Assembly (NCBI GenBank): GCA_030147455.1
Contig: JASKZU010000164.1
Span: 1 to 7,575, forward strand
DNA: 7,575 bases
Direction of reading: 5' to 3'
From: Planococcus sp. (in: firmicutes)
GTDB lineage: Bacteria > Bacillota > Bacilli > Bacillales_A > Planococcaceae
Both the position numbers and the translations under genes were made by a program. Shown in pieces: positions 1 through 5,674 of the stretch. Numbering within the stretch: the stretch's first letter is position 1; each line of letters opens with the position of its first letter. The notes beneath the pieces are model-generated. The model was not told the origin of the DNA, ran no database searches, and saw only the letters and a list, made by a program, of their open reading frames with translations.

Positions 1-23
1 AATTAAACGTTATTTCTAAAAAA

Positions 24-52
24 ATTATTCTCATTTACTTTAAAGTTTTGAA
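24..52 (-). promoter_or_regulatory. weak possible leftward promoter in the left-edge intergenic region
   Basis: Read on the minus strand, TTCAAA (47-52) and AATAAT (24-29) are separated by 17 bp. These match the sigma-A -35 and -10 consensus at 4/6 and 5/6 positions. Such a promoter would serve a gene beyond the left edge, so nothing in the window confirms it. The region is AT-rich, which makes a chance match easy. I see no gene between bases 1 and 121. Confidence 0.2.
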
Positions 53-121
53 AACGCCTCTTATGATAGATAGTACGTACAAAAAGCCAAAAGGTTTCAT
101 TTTCCGCATTCATCTTTTACT

Positions 122-159
122 AAAAAAACTTCAGGAGCCAAGTGGCCCCTGAAGTTTTT
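122..159 (-). terminator. intrinsic terminator of the DUF4015 hydrolase gene
   Basis: Arms 124-139 and 144-159 form a long hairpin with an AAGT loop at 140-143. The minus-strand RNA ends in a run of seven U (122-128). The one imperfect position (136/147) is a tolerated G-U pair in minus-strand RNA but an A-C mismatch in plus-strand RNA, which favours leftward use. The hairpin begins at the TGA stop codon (159-161), so the gene ends directly in its terminator. The opposite arm also ends in five T on the plus strand, so some bidirectional activity is possible. Confidence 0.85.
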
Positions 160-1358
160 CATTCCGGTGTATAGTCAACGCCTGGTGAATAACGGTTGCC
201 CGCATTCCATAAAAGAAACTCATTAATGCCTTGTTCATTCAAAGCACGGATCTGTGCTTCCACTTCATCTTTGCCGTAATTCTTAAAATTCCCTGCTCCT
301 AGATAGCTGGCGGTAAAGTCCTGCAGCCAAGGTCTTGATACAGGTGCATTATCAAGTTTGCCAAGTACTTCATTTTCGACTTTTGCATATTCAGCAACCA
401 ATTTGTACGGTTCTAAATCCGGTTTTGCAATGCCAAAATAAGAAGTCCAATGACTCGGGTAAATCATCGATGAAATAACATCTACATTCTCAGAGATCCG
501 GGAGAAGTTTTGGCCAATTCCCGGTGCTTCCGGCAATGTCGCAGCATATCCGAAAATATCCACTGACACATCCACATCATACGGCTCGAGTTTTTCTTTT
601 GCATATGCCACAAAATCTGTTACGGCTTCTACGCGTCTTTGTACAGGGTCCAGATCTGATTCTGCGTATTCTCCCATGGAATAGTCGAGTTCTTCACCCA
701 ATCGCTCGAATCCTTCCGGGAAGCGCACATAATCGAATTGAATTTCTTTAAAGCCCATTTTGGCGGCTTCTATCGCCACTTCTACATTGTAGTCCCAAAC
801 ATCTTTTAAAAATGGGTTAACAAAAGCTTCGCCACGACGGTTTTTCCAAATTTGGCCGCCCGATGTAAAAGAAAGGTCCGGCTGCTGCTCAGCTAGAACA
901 GTATCTTTAAAGACCACTACACGTGCGATCGGATAAATTTGCTTTTCTTCCAGTTGCTCGAGCATCGCTCTTGGATCTTTAATCGTCGATGTTCCAATGT
1001 CATATTGGGCAAGCGGTGAATCTTCTGCCGGCACATACGTTAAATGGCCCATGTCCTCTTTCACGTCAATGACCATCGAATTTAATTCCGTTGAATCCAA
1101 TAAATCAATCAGCGATGAAAACCGTTCGCCTCCTGCTGAATTTCCGGTTACGAAAATTCCTCGCACTGCATCCGGATATTCGAACGTTAAACCAGAATCG
1201 TAGCGGAATCGATCAGAAGCTCCAAGCAGCGAAACATCAATAGCTCTTGATTCATATGTACGGGTCGAAAAATCTGCAGCGCCAGTTTCTGCTGCCTGTA
1301 CAGTGTTTGAGATGCCAAGAAGCAACACCGTTGCTGTTAACCATTTCATAGATTTCAT
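159..1358 (-). CDS. secreted putative glycoside hydrolase, DUF4015 family
   Basis: This 399-residue protein starts with a Sec signal peptide: Lys residues, a hydrophobic run (TATVLLLG), then a VQA cleavage site near residue 22. The rest resembles the DUF4015 putative glycoside hydrolase family, a predicted TIM barrel, over about residues 60-390. Recognisable blocks are RGIFVTGNSAG (66-76), MVIDVKEDMGHLTY (95-108), FDYVRFPEG (208-216), VDIFGY (266-271), and a C-terminal FLLWNAGNRYSPG (382-394). The acidic residues in IDVKED and FDYVRFP are candidate catalytic or sugar-binding positions by analogy with other barrel hydrolases. The substrate is unknown, and a cell-wall or extracellular polysaccharide is a guess. 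An in-frame GTG at 1373 would add five residues (MCEAK) but lacks a well-spaced ribosome site. The ATG at 1358 has AAAGGTG about 12 bases upstream, and another ATG lies at 1349. The gene lies after the oppF terminator and is probably transcribed separately. Confidence 0.82.
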   Translation of the reverse strand: MKSMKWLTATVLLLGISNTVQAAETGAADFSTRTYESRAIDVSLLGASDRFRYDSGLTFEYPDAVRGIFVTGNSAGGERFSSLIDLLDSTELNSMVIDVKEDMGHLTYVPAEDSPLAQYDIGTSTIKDPRAMLEQLEEKQIYPIARVVVFKDTVLAEQQPDLSFTSGGQIWKNRRGEAFVNPFLKDVWDYNVEVAIEAAKMGFKEIQFDYVRFPEGFERLGEELDYSMGEYAESDLDPVQRRVEAVTDFVAYAKEKLEPYDVDVSVDIFGYAATLPEAPGIGQNFSRISENVDVISSMIYPSHWTSYFGIAKPDLEPYKLVAEYAKVENEVLGKLDNAPVSRPWLQDFTASYLGAGNFKNYGKDEVEAQIRALNEQGINEFLLWNAGNRYSPGVDYTPE

Positions 1359-1391
1359 TTTTGCTTCACACACCTTTACCGCTTTTTCTAC

Positions 1392-1400
1392 AGTCTACCA
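1392..1400 (-). promoter_or_regulatory. possible extended -10 promoter of the DUF4015 gene
   Basis: The minus strand reads TGGTAGACT, which fits the extended -10 pattern TGnTAnnnT. No good -35 lies 16-18 bp upstream, but extended -10 promoters can do without one. Transcription would start near 1385, leaving a leader of roughly 27 bases before ATG 1358. The strong terminator after oppF implies that this gene needs a promoter in the gap 1359-1474, and this is the best candidate I see. Confidence 0.3.
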
Positions 1401-1474
1401 TTTCTCGAAGCTTTTAACAGTCGTTAATGGCAAATTCAAGTGATATTCTCATTTTCTTCTTTATTGATTCAAAT

Positions 1475-1512
1475 AAAAAGCACATGCAGCCGAGAAGCTG
1501 CATGTGCTTTTT
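1475..1512 (-). terminator. intrinsic terminator of the opp operon, after oppF
   Basis: A perfect 16-bp inverted repeat (1475-1490 with 1497-1512) encloses a 6-base loop. The stem is GC-rich at its top (GCACATGCAGC). The leftward transcript ends in UUUUUAUUU. It lies about 10 bases after the oppF stop codon. Because the arms end in A and T runs on both sides, it could also work on plus-strand transcripts. Confidence 0.92.
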
Positions 1513-1522
1513 CAAAGTAGCA

Positions 1523-2464
1523 TTAATTTTTCAGTACAGTCCGCTCTTTCAATTCCGCAAATTCCTTTTCAGAACACTGGACAAAATGTCCGGGTGTAAT
1601 TTCCCGCATTTGGACATCTTCAGTATCAGTATAGTTATGAACAGCCGGATTATATGCTTTTCGCGTACGGTTGCGTTCATAGTTCGGGTCTGGCAGCGGA
1701 ATCGCCGAAAGAAGCGATTGCGTATAAGGATGCATTGGGTTTTCGTATAATTCGTTGGCAGGCGCAAGTTCAACCAGTTTGCCAAAATACATGACACCAA
1801 TGCGGTCTGAAATATACTTGACCATGGACAAATCATGGGCAATAAACAAGTATGTCAAACCTTTCTCTTTTTGAAGCTCTTTCAGCAAATTGACGACCTG
1901 CGCTTGAATCGAAACATCTAAAGCGGAGATTGGCTCATCTGCAATGATGAAATCAGGATCAACAGCAAGTGCACGGGCAATTCCGAGACGCTGGCGCTGT
2001 CCGCCGGAAAACTCGTGCGGATAGCGGTTTGCATGTTCTTTGTTCAATCCGACTGTCTCCAGCAAATCAAATACCATTTGCTTGCGGGTCGTTGCATCTT
2101 TAGCCAAGCCATGAATATCGATGCCTTCAGCAATAATGTCCATTACTTTCATCCGTTGATTAAGAGAAGCGTACGGATCCTGGAAAATCATCTGCATTTT
2201 GCGGTTGAATTTCTTCAAGTCTTTTTTCGATTTCTTGCCATGGACATTGTCACCTTCGTACAACACTTCCCCGTCGGTTGCATCATACAAACGGATGATT
2301 GAGCGTCCGGTTGTCGACTTGCCGCAACCTGACTCTCCAACAAGCCCCAGCGTCTCTCCTTTATAAATATCAAAGGAAATGCCGTCCACGGCTTTAACTT
2401 CATTAGCTTTGCCAATATTAAAATGCTGCTTTAAGTCTTTGATTTGGAGTAATTTTTCAGCCAT
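1523..2464 (-). CDS. oppF: oligopeptide ABC transporter ATP-binding protein OppF
   Basis: OppF is one of the two cytoplasmic ATPases that power oligopeptide import, paired with OppD beneath the OppB/OppC channel. The 313-residue protein has a full ABC domain: Walker A GESGCGKST (43-51), Q-loop Gln95 in MIFQDPYASLN, signature SGGQRQR (153-159), Walker B FIIADE (172-177), D-loop SALD (180-183) and switch His210. The PYASLN form after the Q-loop and the SALDVS D-loop are typical of OppF/DppF rather than OppD/DppD. A C-terminal oligopeptide-transporter extension starts around residue 230 (NPMHPYTQSLLSAIP). The ATG shares its A with the oppD stop codon (TAATG), so translation is probably coupled. 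A GGGAG ribosome site sits about 9 bases upstream inside oppD. All catalytic motifs look intact. A dipeptide-type specificity cannot be excluded from the ATPase alone. Confidence 0.95.
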   Translation of the reverse strand: MAEKLLQIKDLKQHFNIGKANEVKAVDGISFDIYKGETLGLVGESGCGKSTTGRSIIRLYDATDGEVLYEGDNVHGKKSKKDLKKFNRKMQMIFQDPYASLNQRMKVMDIIAEGIDIHGLAKDATTRKQMVFDLLETVGLNKEHANRYPHEFSGGQRQRLGIARALAVDPDFIIADEPISALDVSIQAQVVNLLKELQKEKGLTYLFIAHDLSMVKYISDRIGVMYFGKLVELAPANELYENPMHPYTQSLLSAIPLPDPNYERNRTRKAYNPAVHNYTDTEDVQMREITPGHFVQCSEKEFAELKERTVLKN

Positions 2465-3519
2465 TAATAACGGCTCCCTTCATAATAGCGGCTTCCAGGG
2501 AACTTTTTCATCCGCTCGATCACCATTTCCGGAGGATCGACCTGAGGCGCATCCGGGTGAAGCAGCCATGTAGCTGCCATATGTGTCTCACTGACTTTAA
2601 AGAACGGCGGCGGCTGTTCCATATCAATCTTCATGGCATACTCGCTGCGCAATGCAAAAGCATCGCCTTTTGGCGGGTCAAGAAGATCTGGGGGTGTTCC
2701 AGGAATGGCATACAACTTTTCGTCTCTCGCATCCATTGATGGCATTGAACTTAGAAGCCCCCATGTGTAAGGGTGCTGCGGGTTGTAGAAGATTTCATCC
2801 ACTGTGCCAATCTCAACAATTTTGCCGCCGTACATTACAGCTACACGGTCGGCTACGTTTGCCACGACACCAAGGTCGTGCGTGATGAAAATAATCGACG
2901 TATCGATTTTCTTCTGCAAATCCTTCATCAATTCCAGAATTTGCGCTTGAATTGTTACATCCAGTGCAGTTGTCGGTTCATCAGCAATCAAAATTTGCGG
3001 ATTGCATGCAAGTGCAATCGCAATGACAATGCGCTGGCGCTGTCCACCAGAAAATTGGTGCGGGTATTGCTTCATCCGTTGTTCGGGTTTTGGCATGCCC
3101 ACCAAACGAAGCAAGTCGATTGCTACTTTCTTCGCTTCATCTTTGCCGATTTTTTGGTGCTTTAAAATCGGTTCGGTAATTTGGCGGCCAATTGGCATTG
3201 TCGGGTTCAATGATGTCATTGGATCCTGAAAGATCATCGAAATGTCTTTTCCGCGCACTTTCTGCATATCACGGTCTGTCAGTTTCGTTAGATCGCGTCC
3301 GCCAAACAGGATTTCACCGCTTTTGAATTCAGAAGTTTTTTCAGGAAGCAAACGCATAATGGATTTTGTCGTAACCGATTTTCCGGATCCCGACTCTCCA
3401 ACGATCGCTAGCGTTTCCCCTTTATATAAATCAAAGTTGACTCCTCGGATTGCCTTTACTTCGCCACCGAATGTGTGGAAGGAAAGTTCGAGGTCTTTTA
3501 CTTGAAGTATCTTTTCCAT
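2464..3519 (-). CDS. oppD: oligopeptide ABC transporter ATP-binding protein OppD
   Basis: OppD is the second ATPase of the importer, acting as a heterodimer with OppF on the inner face of the membrane. The 351-residue protein carries Walker A GESGSGKSV (41-49), Gln98 in MIFQDPMTSLNP, signature SGGQRQR (157-163), Walker B ILIADE (176-181), D-loop TALD (184-187) and switch His214. The PMTSLNP and PTTALDVT forms are characteristic of the OppD/DppD branch. The C-terminal extension begins near residue 232 (NPQHPYTWGLLSSMP) and ends around WLLHPDAPQVDPPE. This tail has no cysteine, unlike the OppD/DppD proteins that carry a four-cysteine Fe-S cluster motif there. The only cysteine in the protein is Cys172. 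The start is firm: AAGGAGG at 3530-3536 precedes the ATG by 10 bases and overlaps the oppC stop codon. Confidence 0.95.
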   Translation of the reverse strand: MEKILQVKDLELSFHTFGGEVKAIRGVNFDLYKGETLAIVGESGSGKSVTTKSIMRLLPEKTSEFKSGEILFGGRDLTKLTDRDMQKVRGKDISMIFQDPMTSLNPTMPIGRQITEPILKHQKIGKDEAKKVAIDLLRLVGMPKPEQRMKQYPHQFSGGQRQRIVIAIALACNPQILIADEPTTALDVTIQAQILELMKDLQKKIDTSIIFITHDLGVVANVADRVAVMYGGKIVEIGTVDEIFYNPQHPYTWGLLSSMPSMDARDEKLYAIPGTPPDLLDPPKGDAFALRSEYAMKIDMEQPPPFFKVSETHMAATWLLHPDAPQVDPPEMVIERMKKFPGSRYYEGSRY

Positions 3520-3534
3520 CTAAGGCTTTCCTCC

Positions 3535-4554
3535 TTAATCTTTCATCTTAGGATCGAGCGCATCACGCAAACCATCGCCGATCAAGTTGAATGCAATCAT
3601 AATCAAGCTAAGTACGACAGCCGGGAATACTAAAATATGCGGCTGATACTGAATCAGTTTGTAACCGTCGTTAATCAATGTGCCAAGTGAGGCATCCGGA
3701 GCTTGAAGGCCAAGGCCGATAAAGCTTAGGAATGCTTCAAAGAAAATCGCACTTGGAATTGTGAACATCGTATTGATGATGATAACCCCGAGCACATTCG
3801 GCATCAAATGCTTCCAAATGATGCGGCTGTCACTCGCGCCAAGTGTACGTGCAGCAAGAACAAATTCCTGGTTTTTATATTTGAGAACTTGTCCGCGAAC
3901 TACCCGCGACATTCCGGTCCAGCCGGTAATCGTCAGGGCCAGTATAATCGCGAGAATCCCAGGATCCATGATAAGGATAAAGAGGATAACAACGACAAGG
4001 TTCGGAATACCGGTTAAAATCTCGACAATCCGCTGCATGATATCATCTACGCGGCCGCCAAAATAACCGGAGACGCCGCCATAGAGGACTCCAATCGCCA
4101 TATCAATCGCTGCTGCTACAAAAGCGATAAACAACGATACTTGTGTGCCTTTCCATACACGCGAGAACATATCGCGGCCAAGTCCGTCCGTTCCGAACCA
4201 GTAGTTTTGGTCGACATTTTTCAGTTCATACAAGTCGACTTTATTTCCGCCCAACTTTCCTTCGCCATTAAAGATCCCAAGATTTTCAATAACCGGGATT
4301 TTCGGCGGCAAGTTAGCGTGTGTAATTGTTTGTGCATTGGGAGAATATGGGCTGATGATTGGTCCTACCAGCGCCATGATAACGATTAGCCCAAACAGGA
4401 TCAAGCTCAGGAGCGCTCCTTTGTTTTTCTTCAGGCTGCGCCATGCATCCTGAAAAAAGCTGACACTCGGCTTGGAAATCTTTTCAGCTTGCGCTGTATC
4501 TCTGCCGATGCGGTCAAATGAACCTTGCGGGAGTTTTTCATAATTCTGTGTCAT
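3535..4554 (-). CDS. oppC: oligopeptide ABC transporter permease OppC
   Basis: OppC is one half of the membrane channel. The 339-residue protein has a roughly 45-residue cytoplasmic N-terminus, a first membrane segment at about 47-69, then an external loop leading to the conserved GTDGLGRD motif (121-128). The binding-protein-dependent permease core follows, with further membrane segments around 139-163, 180-210, 254-280 and 306-328. The cytoplasmic EAA loop that docks on the ATPase is seen at 230-253 (EFVLAARTLGAS through HLMPN). The C-terminus GDGLRDALDPKMKD is a hallmark of OppC/DppC. The external loop between segment 1 and GTDGLGRD (about 72-118) is longer than in the shortest OppC proteins. 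The ATG shares its A with the oppB stop codon (TAATG), and the ribosome site AGGAGG lies within the last oppB codons, about 9 bases upstream. Confidence 0.95.
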   Translation of the reverse strand: MTQNYEKLPQGSFDRIGRDTAQAEKISKPSVSFFQDAWRSLKKNKGALLSLILFGLIVIMALVGPIISPYSPNAQTITHANLPPKIPVIENLGIFNGEGKLGGNKVDLYELKNVDQNYWFGTDGLGRDMFSRVWKGTQVSLFIAFVAAAIDMAIGVLYGGVSGYFGGRVDDIMQRIVEILTGIPNLVVVILFILIMDPGILAIILALTITGWTGMSRVVRGQVLKYKNQEFVLAARTLGASDSRIIWKHLMPNVLGVIIINTMFTIPSAIFFEAFLSFIGLGLQAPDASLGTLINDGYKLIQYQPHILVFPAVVLSLIMIAFNLIGDGLRDALDPKMKD

Positions 4555-5489
4555 TAGTTCTTACCTCCTGAAAGGCGAATACGAGGATCGATAATGCCGT
4601 ACAAAATATCCACAATCAATATAACGACAATTAAGAACACCGAGAAGAAAATGGTAGTTCCCATGATGATGGAAAAGTCACTAACCATGATGGATTTGAC
4701 GAACTGTTCACCGATTCCAGGAATCGCAAAAATTTGTTCAACTACTAGAGAGCCAGTCAAAATACCGACAGCCATCGGCCCAAGAACAGTGATCAATGGA
4801 ATCAATGCATTGCGGAATGCATGTTTGAATGCAATTTCAAATTTGCTTGCCCCTTTAGCTTTTGCCAGCGTGATATAGTCTGAACCGAGAACTTCAATCA
4901 TCTCTGTCCGAATAAACCGTGCAGCTGTTGCTAGCGGGAACATCGCTAAAGCTATTGATGGCAGGACGCTGGACATAAATCCGTCTTTCCATAAAGCCAC
5001 GGGGAACAGTCCCCACTCTAAACCAAGCCAATATTGCAGCATCGAAGCGAAAACGAACGAAGGAATCGATATTCCTATAATCGCCACAATGGTACTTGCA
5101 TAATCCATCCATGTATTTTGCTTTAAGGCGGCTATCATCCCAAGCAAAATACCAAGGACTGTTCCAAGAAGCATTCCTTGGAAGCCGATTTGAGCTGATG
5201 GGCCCATACGGCTCAAAATAACATCGGTAACATCAGCGCCTTTGAATTGATTAATGGATATGCCTAAATCACCTTTTAATAAGCCAAACATGTATTGGAA
5301 GTATTGAACAGGAAGGGGTTGGTCCAGTCCGTACCTAGCCTCTACGACTGCCCGTTGTTCAGGAGATAATTTATCTGCGGAAGCAATTGGGGAACCTGGT
5401 AATACTTTCATCAAGAAAAACGTAAATGTGGCAATAAGCGCCAGCGTGAGGAACATGTAAATGAGTCTTTTTCCAATATAGCGTGCCAT
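4554..5489 (-). CDS. oppB: oligopeptide ABC transporter permease OppB
   Basis: OppB is the other half of the peptide channel and pairs with OppC. The 311-residue protein begins MARYIGKRLIYM, followed by a membrane segment at about 9-29 and the LPGSP turn, the usual start of OppB/DppB permeases. The external loop (about 33-95) contains the ARYGLDQPLPVQY and GDLGIS motifs. Later membrane segments lie near 102-122, 131-156, 173-195, 230-255 and 275-300. The EAA coupling loop is at 204-231 (DYITLAKAKGAS through ALIP). The C-terminus YGIIDPRIRLSGG is typical. Its ATG has an excellent GGAGG site 6 bases upstream. The 185-bp gap separating it from oppA holds a stem-loop, so oppBCDF is probably expressed mainly by read-through from the oppA promoter, at a lower level than oppA. 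Confidence 0.95.
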   Translation of the reverse strand: MARYIGKRLIYMFLTLALIATFTFFLMKVLPGSPIASADKLSPEQRAVVEARYGLDQPLPVQYFQYMFGLLKGDLGISINQFKGADVTDVILSRMGPSAQIGFQGMLLGTVLGILLGMIAALKQNTWMDYASTIVAIIGISIPSFVFASMLQYWLGLEWGLFPVALWKDGFMSSVLPSIALAMFPLATAARFIRTEMIEVLGSDYITLAKAKGASKFEIAFKHAFRNALIPLITVLGPMAVGILTGSLVVEQIFAIPGIGEQFVKSIMVSDFSIIMGTTIFFSVFLIVVILIVDILYGIIDPRIRLSGGKN

Positions 5490-5573
5490 GGTGCACCTCC
5501 AAATAAAATCACTCTATTGCACAAATTCGTTTAGGGCGAATTTAGTTTTTTTCCAATTAAGCTGAATAACATA

Positions 5574-5588
5574 AATTTTCGGTTAATT
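5574..5588. promoter_or_regulatory. weak second CodY-like site in the oppA-oppB gap
   Basis: The 15 bases here match the CodY consensus AATTTTCWGAAAATT at 12 positions, with three mismatches in the right half and centre. CodY sites with this degree of mismatch are known, but an AT-rich gap makes chance matches likely. The site sits between the intercistronic stem-loop and oppB. If bound, it could modulate read-through into oppBCDF. I see no convincing sigma-A promoter in this gap. Confidence 0.2.
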
Positions 5589-5601
5589 TATTCACAGTAG
5601 A

Positions 5602-5637
5602 AAAGAGAGTATATCAATCCCTTGATATACTCTCTTT
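5602..5637 (-). terminator. intercistronic stem-loop after oppA, probable partial terminator or stabiliser
   Basis: Perfect 16-bp arms (5602-5617 and 5622-5637) enclose a 4-base loop (GGGA in the minus-strand RNA). The stem is AT-rich, and the following leftward sequence, CUUUUCUACUG, is a poor U-tract compared with the two clear terminators in this window. It lies 37 bases after the oppA stop codon. The likely role is partial termination and/or protection of the oppA mRNA from 3' decay, which would give more binding protein than permease. Which of the two applies cannot be told from sequence. Confidence 0.7.
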
Positions 5638-5674
5638 CTATTATGTTTTCCTAAAGTACATTCTTTTCAGGGAT

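Noticed and set aside
1549..1842. 97-codon minus-strand frame inside oppF
   Set aside because: It overlaps oppF in another frame across conserved OppF residues, and nothing indicates a frameshift in oppF.
2773..3165. 130-codon plus-strand open frame opposite oppD
   Set aside because: It is antisense to the conserved ABC signature and Walker B region of oppD, and its translation resembles no protein. It is a shadow frame.
4894..5112. 72-codon minus-strand frame inside oppB
   Set aside because: It is an alternative frame within an intact permease gene, without a ribosome site or family features.
5523..5543. Inverted repeat AAATTCG / CGAATTT followed by seven T on the plus strand
   Set aside because: The 7-bp stem is short and AT-rich and would only act on a rightward transcript, but no rightward gene exists nearby. 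On the minus strand it has no U-tract.
5545..5575. Possible separate promoter for oppB (TTGGAA with a TAAACG -10)
   Set aside because: The -10 matches only 3 of 6 consensus bases and nothing else supports it. Read-through from oppA explains expression well.
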